A DNA stretch of 64,000 nt from Enterococcus_K sp051713825 (GCF_051713825.1 NZ_JBIOQR010000001.1:2604001-2668000), one strand, 5' to 3'. Counted from the stretch's first letter, positions 52,785 through 62,478 are shown. The notes: a model not told the origin generated them from the letters alone. A program made the numbers and translations.

Positions 52785-54602
52785 TCAATACGTATTCTTT
52801 TTGTGATCATTTTCTTGTAGCTGCTCTTGCGATTGAGTTAATGTCTTGTGAACACTCTCAGCGACATTTTTAGGCAAGCCAACTGCTTGTAAATCTTTAA
52901 TGGTAGCTGCAGTGATATTTTTTAACGATTTAAATTCTTTTAGTAAGGTCTTCTTCCGTTTAGGTCCTAGTCCTTCAATCCCATCCAGTTTTGAAGCAAA
53001 GCTATTTTTGCTACGTAATTGACGATGGAATGTAATAGCGAATCGGTGAACCTCATCTTGAATTCTTTGAAGTAAAAAGAATTCTTGCGAGTTTCTTTCT
53101 AATGGAACAACCTCTAATGATGGCCCAAAAAGTAGCTCACTTGTTTTATGCTTGTCATTTTTGGCAAGCCCAGCAATCGGAATATCGAGTCCTAATTGAT
53201 TTTCTAAGACATCCTTGGCTATATCCACTTGCCCTTTTCCGCCATCAATCAGAATTAAATCGGGCAGAGGAAGACTTTCTTTTAATACACGAGAGTAGCG
53301 ACGATAAATGACTTCTCTCATTGAAGCGTAATCATCAGGGCCTTTGACCGTTTTAATTTTATATTTTCGATATTCATTTTTTGCTGGTCGTCCGTCAATA
53401 AAAACAACCATTGCTGATACAGGGTTAGTTCCCATGATATTTGAGTTATCGAATGCATCAATTCGTGTTGGAATTGGGATATTCATTGCATTTCCTAAAC
53501 GTTCGACTGCGCCAATCGTTCGTTCTTGTTTGCGAACAATCAAATCAAACTTTTCATTTAGAGCAACAGCCGCATTTTTCCCAGCTAATTTTACTAGTTT
53601 TTTCTTTTCCCCTCGTTGTGGTTGAAGAACTTTGGTATGAAGTAAGGCCTCGACACTTTCTTGGTCGATATCGTCTGGAATCAGTACCTCTTTGGGAATA
53701 AAATGTTGGTTCTCTTGGTAAAATTGTCCGACATATGTCAAGAAATCCTCTTGTGCTTCGTTGTAAAAAGGGAAAATAGAGACATCGCGTTCGATAAGCT
53801 TCCCTTGTCTGACAAAAAAAACTTGAACACACATCCAGCCCTTGTCAACAGAATAACCAAAGATATCGCGATCGATTAAATCAGCATTGGTCATTTTCTG
53901 TTTGGTCATAACGGTTTCTATCGATTTGATTTGGTCTCGATATTCTGCTGCCCGCTCAAACTCCATGTTCTCAGCTGCTTCATTCATCTTTTTTTGTAAA
54001 TCATCCTGAATAGCGGAGTGACCACCGTTTAAGAAACGTTTGATTTCTTCAACCATAGTTTTGTAACGAGCTGTCGGAATATCGAATATACACGGAGCCA
54101 AGCATTGTCCCATATGATAATAGAGACAGACTTCCTTAGGTAAAACCTTACATTTACGCAGAGGAAACAGCTTATCAAGTAATTTTTTGGTCTCATTGGC
54201 GGCTCCAACATCTGGATAAGGACCAAAGTAAAGTGCCTTGTCCTTCAAAACTTTTCGAGTAATTAAGAGTCGTGGGTAGTCCTCGTTAGTTATTTTAATG
54301 AAGGGATAGGTCTTATCATCCTTCAGCATGATATTATATTTTGGATCATTTTTTTTGATTAAGTTTATCTCTAGAAGCAAGGCTTCAATATTCGACTCTG
54401 TTACGATATATTCGAAATCCACAATCTCACTTACAAGTCGTTCCGTTTTTCCATCGTGACTTCCTGTAAAATAAGAACGGACGCGGTTTTTTAGTACTTT
54501 GGCTTTTCCAACATAAATGATCGTCCCATTTTTGTCTTTCATCAAGTAACAACCGGGTTGATCAGGGAGTAAGGCCAATTTATTTTGAATTCGTTCGTTC
54601 AT
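52785..54602 (-). CDS. uvrC: Excinuclease ABC subunit C
   Basis: A 605-residue nucleotide-excision repair nuclease. N-terminal GIY-YIG domain (PGCYLMKDKNGTIIYVGKAK, Arg in NRVRSYF), a Cys-rich segment (CKVLPKEVCLYYHMGQCLAPC), UVR motif (ENMEFERAAEYRDQIKSIE, about 200-235), RNase H-like nuclease domain (DAFDNSNIMGTNPVSAMVVF) and C-terminal helix-hairpin-helix (LDGIEGLGPKRKKTLLKEF). ATG 54602 after AAGGGG. Full length. Confidence 0.97.
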   Translation of the reverse strand: MNERIQNKLALLPDQPGCYLMKDKNGTIIYVGKAKVLKNRVRSYFTGSHDGKTERLVSEIVDFEYIVTESNIEALLLEINLIKKNDPKYNIMLKDDKTYPFIKITNEDYPRLLITRKVLKDKALYFGPYPDVGAANETKKLLDKLFPLRKCKVLPKEVCLYYHMGQCLAPCIFDIPTARYKTMVEEIKRFLNGGHSAIQDDLQKKMNEAAENMEFERAAEYRDQIKSIETVMTKQKMTNADLIDRDIFGYSVDKGWMCVQVFFVRQGKLIERDVSIFPFYNEAQEDFLTYVGQFYQENQHFIPKEVLIPDDIDQESVEALLHTKVLQPQRGEKKKLVKLAGKNAAVALNEKFDLIVRKQERTIGAVERLGNAMNIPIPTRIDAFDNSNIMGTNPVSAMVVFIDGRPAKNEYRKYKIKTVKGPDDYASMREVIYRRYSRVLKESLPLPDLILIDGGKGQVDIAKDVLENQLGLDIPIAGLAKNDKHKTSELLFGPSLEVVPLERNSQEFFLLQRIQDEVHRFAITFHRQLRSKNSFASKLDGIEGLGPKRKKTLLKEFKSLKNITAATIKDLQAVGLPKNVAESVHKTLTQSQEQLQENDHKKNTY

Positions 54603-54886
54603 CTTAATCCCCTTTTCTTATCTAAAGCTAGATTATATTATACCATGATTGTCAAAAAAGGGAGATGAAGAGTTCCTTTTGGTTGCCAACAGTCATGTTC
54701 AAATTACACGTTTAGCGAGTGCCTCATCTAAGCATATCATTAATAAAAATATAGACAAGAGACGCATGAATTCAGCTCAAGGTCATCAGTACTTGCTCAA
54801 AAGAGTTCCCTTGCAGTTAGTATGAATCCTCCCTATCTAGCTGTTATAGACCTTATAAAATGATTATTATTTTGCTTTTTTACTCA
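54603..54886. other. Intergenic region between uvrC and trxA
   Basis: About 280 bases holding the presumed uvrC promoter. I see no gene, repeat module or structured element here. Confidence 0.4.
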
Positions 54887-54929
54887 AATAAAAAAGCCTA
54901 GTCCGTGAACTAGTCAACGATCTAGGCTT
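54887..54929 (-). terminator. Terminator of trxA
   Basis: On the minus strand AAAGCCTAGATCG and the later GACTAGGCTTTTTT form a stem, ending in a T-run, just after the trxA stop. Confidence 0.85.
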
Positions 54930-54941
54930 TATACGTTTCGT

Positions 54942-55256
54942 TTATAAGTGTTTTGCAACCAATGCTTGTAATTGATCTTTTGAATGGACACCAATCAATT
55001 TTTCAACAACCTCGCCATCTTTTTTCAAAAGAAGTGTTGGAATGCTCATGACACCAAATGAAGCAGGTGTTTCCGGATTTTCATCCACATCCATTTTAAC
55101 GATTTTTAATTCACCATCATCATACTCTTCATTTAATTGTTCTAAAATTGGTGCTTGCATACGACAAGGACCACACCAAGTTGCCCAAAAATCGATTAAC
55201 ACAAGACCGTTATCTGTTTCTTCTGCAAATGTTTTATCTGTAATTGCTTCAGTCAT
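54942..55256 (-). CDS. trxA: Thioredoxin
   Basis: A 104-residue cytoplasmic dithiol oxidoreductase. The redox motif WCGPC lies in DFWATWCGPCRMQAP, with the cis-Pro in MSIPTLLLKKDG. The usual length. ATG 55256 after GGAGG. Single gene with its own terminator, located between mutS2 and uvrC as in related genomes. Confidence 0.97.
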   Translation of the reverse strand: MTEAITDKTFAEETDNGLVLIDFWATWCGPCRMQAPILEQLNEEYDDGELKIVKMDVDENPETPASFGVMSIPTLLLKKDGEVVEKLIGVHSKDQLQALVAKHL

Positions 55257-55495
55257 TATAAGAAACCTCCGTTTATTAAAATTAGATAGTAGTAAAACCT
55301 ATAATTATATTATAGCACCTGTTGTAAATTCACTCTACTTATCTGCTTACAATAAGTAAGATGTGGTAGTCATCAACGCAATCATAGGCTAAAAAATTTT
55401 TTATTAGAGAAAACAAGTACATAGGTTTGTTTCGCTCGCACCTATTTTCTTGAATTTTTTTGCCAATCAAACCTTTAAGTTTCATTCAACTGTGT
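55257..55495. other. Intergenic region between trxA and mutS2
   Basis: About 240 AT-rich bases holding the trxA promoter and the mutS2 3' region. No other feature recognised. Confidence 0.35.
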
Positions 55496-57862
55496 TTAGT
55501 TAAACTTCACGATAGTTGCCCCATTGCCGCCTTGATTTCCTGGTGCAAATGAATAACTTGCTACACTTCGATGATTCTTTAAGTAGTCCGTAATGCCTTG
55601 ACGCAAAGCACCTGTCCCTTTTCCATGAACAATTGTTACTTGAGGGTAACCGGCTAATATCGCTGCATCTAAATATTGATCAACTTCGGCAAGTGCCTCC
55701 TCATAACGTTTTCCACGTAAATCTAGTTGATTGGGCACGTGACTACTTTCAGCAGAGCGAACGGAATGAATCACTCGTTGAACTGGCTCTTTTTGTGGTG
55801 TTAGTGGCGTCATATCGGATTCATCAACCTGCATTTTTAAGATGCCTAGCTGAACCTGCCACTGATGGGCACTCATTTTTTTCAGTAAGGTACCACGTTG
55901 ACCATACGTTGTCACCATCACTTCATCCCCCACTTTCAGGGTCTTCTGCTCTTTGGCTTTTTTTAGTACCTTATTTTTTTGTAAATGTCCTTCGTTTTGA
56001 TGAAGGCTAGCTAATTGTGTTTTCGCTTCAATCAATTGATGTTCTTTTACGCCAGATTGGCCGTTTGCTAGTTGCATTTTCCGAATATCAGAAATGATTT
56101 TTTCCGCATTCTCTTCGGCTTCTGCCACCACTTCATTGGCTTTCTTACGGGCTTTGGCTAATTCTTTTTCACGCTCATCAAAGAAGAAACTGTAGGCTTC
56201 CTTCAGTTCATCATGAAGGCGTTGCGCTTCATCAACGTAATGACGAACTTCTAGATATTCCGTCTCAGCCATCTTCCGTCGATTCTCCAAATCAGCAATC
56301 ATTTCATTCAGATCTTGGCTTTCGCCATCCATAATTTGTTTGGCTTCATCAATAATCTGTGTATCTAAACCCAGACGTTTTGAAATTTCAAAGGCATTAC
56401 TTCGCCCAGGCACACCAATTAATAAACGATAGGTTGGGCTCAAGGTGTCCACATTAAATTCCATACTGGCATTAATTGTATTGGCTCTATTATAGCCATA
56501 GACTTTTAATTCAGGATAGTGAGTGGTTGCCATCACATAAGCAGATTTTGCACCCAAGGCATCCAAAATTGAAATCGCCAATGCGGCACCTTCTTGAGGA
56601 TCAGTTCCAGCTCCCAGCTCATCAAATAGAACTAAGCTATGTTCATTTACCTTTCCTAAGACATCCACAATGGTCGTCATATGAGAAGAGAAAGTTGAAA
56701 GACTTTGTTCAATTGACTGTTCATCACCAATATCAGCAAAGATTTCTTCAAAAATTCCCATCTGACTCTCTTCATCAACCGGAATCGGTAATCCTGCTTG
56801 CCCCATCAGTTGGAGTAAGCCTAATGTTTTGAGGGTAATTGTTTTCCCACCAGTATTTGGCCCTGTGATGACGACTGCCTGATAATCTTTGCCAATCGTA
56901 ATATCATTGGCAACAGCTTTTTCTTGGTCCAATAAAGGATGACGTGCTTGTTTGAAAATCACTTGATTCTCTGGACTAACTGCTGGCACAATCCCTTTAA
57001 TTTCTTTCCCAAAGCGGGCCTTTGCGTTGATTAGATCCAATTTCCCAATCACGTAAGCATTATGCAAGATATCTTGTCTATGAGGCACTAATTCTGCGGA
57101 CAATTCTGAAAGGATTCTGGCCACTTCATTTCGTTCAGCAATTTGATGCTGACGCAGACGGTTATTGGATTCAACAATTTGTTTTGGCTCAATAAATAAG
57201 GTTTGACCAGACGCACTCTGATCATGGACCACACCCCCAAAGATACTGCGATATTCTTGTTTGACAGGAATCACGTATCGCTCATTTCGCATGGTGACAA
57301 TCGCATCACTCAAGTATTTGGCATTTTTCCCACGCACAATTCCATCTAATTGTTCGCGAATCGTTTGTTCACTGCGACGAATATTTTGACGAATCACACG
57401 CAACTCAGGCGACGCTTCGTCCGTTACACGCCCATCCTCATCAATTGCAGCCTTTAGTCGCTGGTTCAAAGCTGGAATGGTAATCAATTCTTTTTTCCAG
57501 TCATACAAACGCAAAAACTCAATTTCACTATCTTCTAAATCATCTATAAACCGGGTTAATTCACTCGTTGTTGAGAGAACGCGAGCAACCTGTGCGAGCT
57601 CCAAGCCGTTTAGGTCAGCGCCAATCTCAATTCTTTTCATATGCGGACGGATGTTTTCAAGCTTTGGAATCGGAATGCCTCCACGTAATCGTTGAACTTT
57701 TAAACCGTCTTCCGTTTCTTGTAACCAAGCATCAATCACTTGCGCATCGCTAACTGGAACTAACTGATTCATCTCATCTGTTCCTTGAGCGGTAACTAAG
57801 TATTGTGCCATCATTTGTTTAACTTTATCGAAATCTAATGTGGATAAGATTCGGTTATTCAT
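55496..57862 (-). CDS. mutS2: Endonuclease MutS2
   Basis: A 788-residue MutS-family ATPase that suppresses recombination and helps to rescue collided ribosomes in Firmicutes. There is no mismatch-recognition domain I; core/lever helices are followed by Walker A GPNTGGKTITLKTLG, Walker B LVLFDELGAGTDPQEGAAL, a coiled coil (about 510-620) and a C-terminal Smr nuclease domain (LDLRGKRYEEALAEVD, IVHGKGTGALRQGI). Start ATG 57862. Downstream of zapA and cvpA. Confidence 0.97.
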   Translation of the reverse strand: MNNRILSTLDFDKVKQMMAQYLVTAQGTDEMNQLVPVSDAQVIDAWLQETEDGLKVQRLRGGIPIPKLENIRPHMKRIEIGADLNGLELAQVARVLSTTSELTRFIDDLEDSEIEFLRLYDWKKELITIPALNQRLKAAIDEDGRVTDEASPELRVIRQNIRRSEQTIREQLDGIVRGKNAKYLSDAIVTMRNERYVIPVKQEYRSIFGGVVHDQSASGQTLFIEPKQIVESNNRLRQHQIAERNEVARILSELSAELVPHRQDILHNAYVIGKLDLINAKARFGKEIKGIVPAVSPENQVIFKQARHPLLDQEKAVANDITIGKDYQAVVITGPNTGGKTITLKTLGLLQLMGQAGLPIPVDEESQMGIFEEIFADIGDEQSIEQSLSTFSSHMTTIVDVLGKVNEHSLVLFDELGAGTDPQEGAALAISILDALGAKSAYVMATTHYPELKVYGYNRANTINASMEFNVDTLSPTYRLLIGVPGRSNAFEISKRLGLDTQIIDEAKQIMDGESQDLNEMIADLENRRKMAETEYLEVRHYVDEAQRLHDELKEAYSFFFDEREKELAKARKKANEVVAEAEENAEKIISDIRKMQLANGQSGVKEHQLIEAKTQLASLHQNEGHLQKNKVLKKAKEQKTLKVGDEVMVTTYGQRGTLLKKMSAHQWQVQLGILKMQVDESDMTPLTPQKEPVQRVIHSVRSAESSHVPNQLDLRGKRYEEALAEVDQYLDAAILAGYPQVTIVHGKGTGALRQGITDYLKNHRSVASYSFAPGNQGGNGATIVKFN

Positions 57863-57979
57863 TCTTTCACCTACTTTTATAAAAATAATGCTTCTATTAA
57901 AACTGTCTATCTACCATTTATATAGGATCCAATCGTTTTCCTAAAAAGAGAGCAGGACAATAGTACGCCCCACTCGAAA

Positions 57980-58528
57980 CTATTTCAAAATATTATTCAC
58001 CCAAAGATTCTGAATCTGATTTGAAAATATCGGGGTATTTTCAACAATTGAGCGGGTAAAACCACTTGCACGGAATTGATTTTGAATAAAATCAATCGGT
58101 AATAAAGTTAATAGCGACAAGACTAAAAAGATGCCAATATACATCAATAAAGCGCTGACCACGCCACCTGCTACCCAATCAAATTGGTGCAGAATCGGTA
58201 GAAACGTTAAGCTGTGAGCAAACACACCAATTAAACGTGTCACCATCCAACCGATAAACAAAATCATCAGAAAGGCAATCGCAGCATAATAGGCTTGATC
58301 TAATTCAAGCCCCATTTCTTTTGTAAAGAAGACTAATTTCGAGTTCTCTGTTACAGAAGGATAGGGAATATAGAGTTCAAGCTTTGGCGCAAGCTCTTTA
58401 TAGTAGAGACGGGCAGCAAGGTACGACAGAAAATAACCAACCGTATAGACTAGTTGGAGCGTGAGCCCTCTTCGTGCACCAGAATAAAAAGCAATTGCTA
58501 ATAAAATAAAGATAAATAGGGTGACCAT
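57980..58528 (-). CDS. cvpA: CvpA family membrane protein
   Basis: A 182-residue integral membrane protein with four predicted helices (about residues 3-18, 22-40, 76-100 and 118-140). YSGARRGLTLQLVYTVGYFLSYLAA is the CvpA signature. The family name comes from colicin V production in E. coli; its role in Firmicutes is unclear. The start is 58528 after AAGGAG. It sits between zapA and mutS2, the conserved order. Confidence 0.9.
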   Translation of the reverse strand: MVTLFIFILLAIAFYSGARRGLTLQLVYTVGYFLSYLAARLYYKELAPKLELYIPYPSVTENSKLVFFTKEMGLELDQAYYAAIAFLMILFIGWMVTRLIGVFAHSLTFLPILHQFDWVAGGVVSALLMYIGIFLVLSLLTLLPIDFIQNQFRASGFTRSIVENTPIFSNQIQNLWVNNILK

Positions 58529-58544
58529 AAAATACTCCTTCCCA

Positions 58545-58985
58545 CTATTCGTGAGCAGTTTTCTGTTGAATCTGACGTTTCCTGTTCTCATTTAGAATTT
58601 GTTGAGCTTCTACATGATTTTGAATTTCGACTTCCCCTTGGCCGTTTTTGTCTAACACTTCGCGAGCTTCGGCCTCAATCGCTTCGATACGTTTGACACG
58701 ATTTTCTAGCTCTACTACGCGGATCGCCGATTGTTTTAATTCAGCAACCTGTTTTTCCAATTTAAGTAGCTTTTCTTGTTTTTTTAATTGGTCTGACATC
58801 GCGTTAATTGCTAAAAGAACAGAGGCTTGCTCCGTATCAATTTGTGGGGACATTTGTTTGATTTCATTTAGTTGATCATTGACAAGTTTGGTTACCAAAT
58901 CCATGTGGCGTTTGCCTTCTTGTCCGATAATTGTATAGTTTTGTCCGGCAATAACTGCTTTATACCGTTTCTTTTCTTGTACCAT
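58545..58985 (-). CDS. zapA: Cell division protein ZapA
   Basis: A 146-residue FtsZ-associated protein that promotes Z-ring bundling. The N-terminal ZapA domain (KRYKAVIAGQNYTIIGQEGKRHMDLVTKLVNDQL) and following helix ASVLLAINAMSDQLKK are typical. The protein is longer than classic ZapA (about 85-110) because the C-terminal coiled coil (about 80-146, rich in Glu, Lys, Gln) is extended. First gene of the zapA-cvpA-mutS2 group. Confidence 0.9.
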   Translation of the reverse strand: MVQEKKRYKAVIAGQNYTIIGQEGKRHMDLVTKLVNDQLNEIKQMSPQIDTEQASVLLAINAMSDQLKKQEKLLKLEKQVAELKQSAIRVVELENRVKRIEAIEAEAREVLDKNGQGEVEIQNHVEAQQILNENRKRQIQQKTAHE

Positions 58986-59333
58986 GTAAATTATTCCTTT
59001 CTATCACAAGTCCAACACCTATTGTAGCATGAGTAAGTTTTGTTTGTGGCTTGTATAAGTTTAAAGTTTTGTTAAAATAGTTTGTGGTCTTTTGAAAGTG
59101 AGGCTTCCTGAATTCAAAAAAGTACAGAAGTCTTTTCACTTGGTTCGTCGTAGAAACTGACTGCCCTTAAATTATAACAGAAAATTCTATTTCTGCACGC
59201 TTACGCAAAAGATTTCCACCTATTTTACGTATATTTATTAAGAGAGATTGAAAAATATAAAAAAAACAGTAGTATAAAAGTACACTCCCTAAATAGATAC
59301 CTGTTTAGAGGACTATTGGAATGAGGAATGAAA
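58986..59333. other. Divergent promoter region between zapA and rnhC
   Basis: About 350 AT-rich bases separating the two divergent genes. A -10-like TATAAA near 59274 precedes rnhC, but I cannot place a convincing -35. Nothing else recognised. Confidence 0.4.
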
Positions 59334-60257
59334 ATGAACACAGTCGTAATTAAAGTATCGCAAAAAGTAATGAGTCAGATGAAGGAAGCCTATAAAGGTA
59401 ATATACTAAACAAAAAGGTTCCCCATAGTGCGTTCGTCGTAAAAAAAGGTAGCACGACAATTACTGCCTATACTTCGGGGAAGGTCATGTTTCAAGGGGA
59501 ATCTGCACAAAGAGAAGCGGCTGTTTGGGGTGAGGAAATTCCTAAAAAGAAAAAGCCGAGCTCTAGTAAAAGAGGAGCAAACGCATCTCTTCCCGAAAAT
59601 CTCAGTCAGTTGTCGGTATTAGGGAGTGATGAGGTTGGGAATGGCAGTTATTTTGGACCTGTGACAGTCTGCGCAGCTTATGCAGACAAAGAACATCTTT
59701 CTGAGCTTAGAGAACTCGGCGTAAAAGATTCAAAAGCCTTAACAGACACTCAGATTCGTCAAATGGCTGAAAAAATCAAAGAATTAATTCCGTATCAATT
59801 ACTCGTCGTGAATCCAGAAAAATATAATCAAATTCAACCTACTTATAATGCGGTTCGAATGAAGGTTGCCTTGCATAACCAAGCAATTGCCCTTTTATTG
59901 GAAAAAATTGCTCCAGTAAAACCTGAAGCAATCTTGATTGACCAGTTTACGCCCGAAGCAAATTATATGAAATATGTGGCTATGGAGCGGACGATGGTCG
60001 ACCAAAGACTATATTTTACGACTAAAGGAGAACAATATCATCTAGCGGTGGCTGCAGCCTCTATTATTAGCCGGGCTAGCTTCTTGGACGAACTCGATAA
60101 AGCCTCAACAGAGCTTGGGATGACCATTCCCTCAGGAGCCGGTGCCAAATCAGACCAAGTAGCAGCAGATATCCTCAGAAAAGGCGGTCTTGAGTTGTTA
60201 AGAAATTATGCAAAGTTACACTTTGCGAACACTGAAAAAGCTCAAAAATTAGTATGA
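59334..60257 (+). CDS. rnhC: Ribonuclease HIII
   Basis: A 307-residue type 2 RNase H that cleaves RNA in RNA-DNA hybrids. A TBP-like N-terminal domain (about 1-85) is characteristic of RNase HIII, followed by the catalytic core: Asp and Glu in GSDEVGNGSYFGPV (the DEVG form typical of HIII), GVKDSKAL, AILIDQF and AAASIISRASFLDEL. ATG 59334 is preferred, 6 bases after GAGGA; ATG 59328 is possible. Ends at a strong terminator. Confidence 0.96.
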   Translation: MNTVVIKVSQKVMSQMKEAYKGNILNKKVPHSAFVVKKGSTTITAYTSGKVMFQGESAQREAAVWGEEIPKKKKPSSSKRGANASLPENLSQLSVLGSDEVGNGSYFGPVTVCAAYADKEHLSELRELGVKDSKALTDTQIRQMAEKIKELIPYQLLVVNPEKYNQIQPTYNAVRMKVALHNQAIALLLEKIAPVKPEAILIDQFTPEANYMKYVAMERTMVDQRLYFTTKGEQYHLAVAAASIISRASFLDELDKASTELGMTIPSGAGAKSDQVAADILRKGGLELLRNYAKLHFANTEKAQKLV

Positions 60258-60310
60258 AAAACTACGTACGAAAAGTTTGTTAGACGAAACTTTTTGTACG
60301 TAGTTTTTTT
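60257..60310 (+). terminator. Bidirectional terminator after rnhC
   Basis: AAAACTACGTACGAAAAGTTT pairs with AAACTTTTTGTACGTAGTTT (one small mismatch) and is followed by TTTTTTT on the plus strand; the minus strand also has a short T-run. It overlaps the rnhC stop. Confidence 0.92.
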
Positions 60311-60369
60311 ATTATCGTAAAGCAACGATTCTATCTAGCTAAGTGGACAAGAGCGAATACTTAATGGTC

Positions 60370-61005
60370 TTAGTCTGCCTCTTCCACTTGGTAACGCAAA
60401 ACAGTCTTTAATTTTTCTGGAGCTACTTTTCGTGGGTCCGATAGATAAATCTCACGATGAATATAACGTTCCATAATATTTACGCGCTTCAAGTGGTTTT
60501 TTTGTAAGTAAGCATCCATCTTCTCAAACGATTCTAATTCATGGTCGTAAGAACCCATATGTAGCATTTGAACACTCTTTCCTTCATGATACGCTTCAAG
60601 TGTCACCCCTTCGTAATGAGGATTCGGTTTTTTAATTGCTAATCTTTCTAAGCTGTCCAGTAAATTCTCTTGCGTAATAAACGGCAGCTGACGAATCATA
60701 ATCTTGTATTCCAATGCGTCTTTGTTTAGAGACGCCCCTTTTGATCCATCACCTGTTGTCCAGATTCCTTCTAGCGGATAGACTACATACTCCATTGGTC
60801 GATCACCTAAAAGCCCTTTTTTAATACTCATTCTAAAGTCATAAGAAAGAGCATAAAGAGCAGCCGTTTGTTGCGCAAATAACTCTGAGTTTGGATTTCC
60901 TTTACCTGTCAAAACGAGGTATTTGTAAGTAGGTACCTCAACTATCTGTGGCATCGTTTTTGGTAAATAGATTATTTTTTCTTCTTTTCGCCATTCGTAC
61001 TTCAT
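60370..61005 (-). CDS. GyrI-like small-molecule-binding domain protein
   Basis: A 211-residue stand-alone GyrI-like (SOUL/BtrG-type effector-binding) domain protein. IVEVPTYKYLVLTGKGNPNS, MEYVVYPLEGIWTTGDGS and the C-terminal KRVNIMERYIHREIYLSDPRKVAPEKLKTVLR (over the last 40 residues) fit the YdfN/GyrI-like family, which binds hydrophobic ligands. No DNA-binding domain. ATG 61005 after GAGGAG. Function in the cell unknown. Confidence 0.82.
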   Translation of the reverse strand: MKYEWRKEEKIIYLPKTMPQIVEVPTYKYLVLTGKGNPNSELFAQQTAALYALSYDFRMSIKKGLLGDRPMEYVVYPLEGIWTTGDGSKGASLNKDALEYKIMIRQLPFITQENLLDSLERLAIKKPNPHYEGVTLEAYHEGKSVQMLHMGSYDHELESFEKMDAYLQKNHLKRVNIMERYIHREIYLSDPRKVAPEKLKTVLRYQVEEAD

Positions 61006-61187
61006 TGATTTTCTCCTCAATTCCTGTGGTTTTTTTTGCGTTGTTCAATTTTGTTCATCAGTTGCCTATTTTTGAAAGTATGTTTTCCTTTCTCTTTAGT
61101 ACTCGTATGGTAAAACTAAAGAAACTGTCAAAAAAGGTGAAGTCGACTAACTCAGTGATTCAATTTTTTGGTTGTAGTTCATTGAGC

Positions 61188-61691
61188 TTAGTCAAAGTGC
61201 TTATCGATAATCTTTCCCCCATGGAAAAAGAGTTCATAAACGAGTAAGTCCTCAAAATAAATTTTTTCAGTGCCGGAAAATTTGTCAAAATCTCCAGAAA
61301 CATCCATCACATAGGTATATGCCTCTTTTCTTAACAGCCGAGGACCTCTATACGGAAGTTTCTCACTCGGATTCATTAGAGCTGATTTCAAAAAAGAGCT
61401 CTTAAACTTATGATCCAACACATCACCGTAATAGTTCATTGACCAGACTGGCTCTTTGTCATACCAAACGATTTCTTGCCCTGAGAAAGAATGTGTCCCC
61501 ACATAAGAATCACGATACATGTATTTACCTTCTGCAAACTGTAAGTCATAGCTTTGTAGTCTAGAGCTATCTGTTTGCCCCGTATTGTTCGCATAAGTTT
61601 CACGCTTTGCTTTGACCAAAAATGTTAGAATATTCTCCAATAAATTTCTCTCCCATTCAATTTCTACTTCTTTACTAATCATGATACTCAT
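61188..61691 (-). CDS. DUF5680 domain protein
   Basis: A 167-residue protein matching the DUF5680 domain: FLVKAKRETYANNTG, YDLQFAEGKYMYRDSYVG, GQEIVWYDKEPVWSMNYYG and the YRGP motif. In other bacteria this domain is often the C-terminal part of XRE-type regulators; here it stands alone. The start is uncertain: ATG 61691 and ATG 61682 both lack a good ribosome site. Confidence 0.72.
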   Translation of the reverse strand: MSIMISKEVEIEWERNLLENILTFLVKAKRETYANNTGQTDSSRLQSYDLQFAEGKYMYRDSYVGTHSFSGQEIVWYDKEPVWSMNYYGDVLDHKFKSSFLKSALMNPSEKLPYRGPRLLRKEAYTYVMDVSGDFDKFSGTEKIYFEDLLVYELFFHGGKIIDKHFD

Positions 61692-61808
61692 CGTTTTTGT
61701 TCGTGTAAAGGGGAACAAGAAATCTTCTTATTTATTGTGGATAGTGTCAGCATTTTTAGAGAGGTGTAAAAAATTGCGTTCTTTACATTAGTTTAAAAGT
61801 CTGTTCGC

Positions 61809-61838
61809 TTTACATAACGAACAAACGTTCTGTATAAT
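61809..61838 (+). promoter_or_regulatory. Promoter with a LexA (SOS)-like box
   Basis: TTTACA (61809-61814), 18 bases, TATAAT (61833-61838). CGAACAAACGTTCT (61818-61831) occupies the spacer and matches the Gram-positive SOS box CGAAC-N4-GTTCG at 9 of 10 fixed positions. A repressor there would block polymerase. Confidence 0.7.
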
Positions 61839-61879
61839 GATGGAATAAACATGATTACCATACAAGGAGTGAAGGCATT

Positions 61880-62089
61880 ATGCAAATTAATTTACGACAC
61901 TATGTGGATTCAGATGATTCTTCTTTAATTGAACTAGCTCAAAAGACAGGGATTTCTTACGATACATTACTTGATATGTATACCAAAAATGAATTTGATG
62001 AGAACGGCTTAAGTGTCACTGATTTGACCAATCTTATGATTGCTTTGGAGTTAACGAATATTAATTTATTAGTCCCAGGGATGAAGTAA
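61880..62089 (+). CDS. Hypothetical 69-residue protein, possibly SOS-controlled
   Basis: A small acidic protein with a helical pattern resembling a helix-turn-helix (IELAQKTGISYDTLLDMY), but no wing or other hallmark; family not recognised. Strong ribosome site AAGGAGTGAAGG ahead of ATG 61880. The promoter carries a LexA-like box in its spacer. It is followed by about 200 bases without a gene. Confidence 0.75.
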   Translation: MQINLRHYVDSDDSSLIELAQKTGISYDTLLDMYTKNEFDENGLSVTDLTNLMIALELTNINLLVPGMK

Positions 62090-62328
62090 TTTTTAACCAC
62101 GCAATAATTTGGGCGATGACCTTCTTTACAAACTCGCCCTTTTTGGCAGAGTAATTACAGTTAGATTGTTTTTTTATGACCAGGATTTCTAAATAAAAAA
62201 TTAAGAACAACCCTTTTTTGAAAAGAAAAATTAGCCAAAGAGACTAATCTGTGTTATTATATGTAATAGGAATTTCGTTATGAACGTTATCGTTGCCTTT
62301 CGTCACTACAGAGAAAGGAGAATGCTAT

Positions 62329-62478
62329 ATGACATTCAATAACCAAAAATTAGAGTATCGAGTAACTTTAAATACAGAGTTAAACCTCTTTATTGTTTTT
62401 ATCAAAGACGATGAAAATAAATTTGCTACAGGTACGACAATTGAAAATGCAGTAAAAGAATTAGAAAAAATCGCATAA
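62329..62478 (+). CDS. Small HicB-like protein (49 residues)
   Basis: A 49-residue product whose strand-strand-helix pattern (YRVTLNTELNLFIVFIKDD, ATGTTIENAVKELEKI) resembles the partial RNase-H fold of HicB antitoxins. It lacks a C-terminal DNA-binding segment and no HicA toxin is beside it. ATG 62329 after AAAGGAG; a longer frame from 62293 has no ribosome site. Followed by a strong terminator. The HicB relation is tentative. Confidence 0.65.
   Translation: MTFNNQKLEYRVTLNTELNLFIVFIKDDENKFATGTTIENAVKELEKIA

Noticed and set aside
53344..53701. Overlapping plus-strand frames opposite uvrC
   Set aside because: They are antisense to a conserved part of UvrC, overlap one another, and have no plausible promoter or ribosome site.
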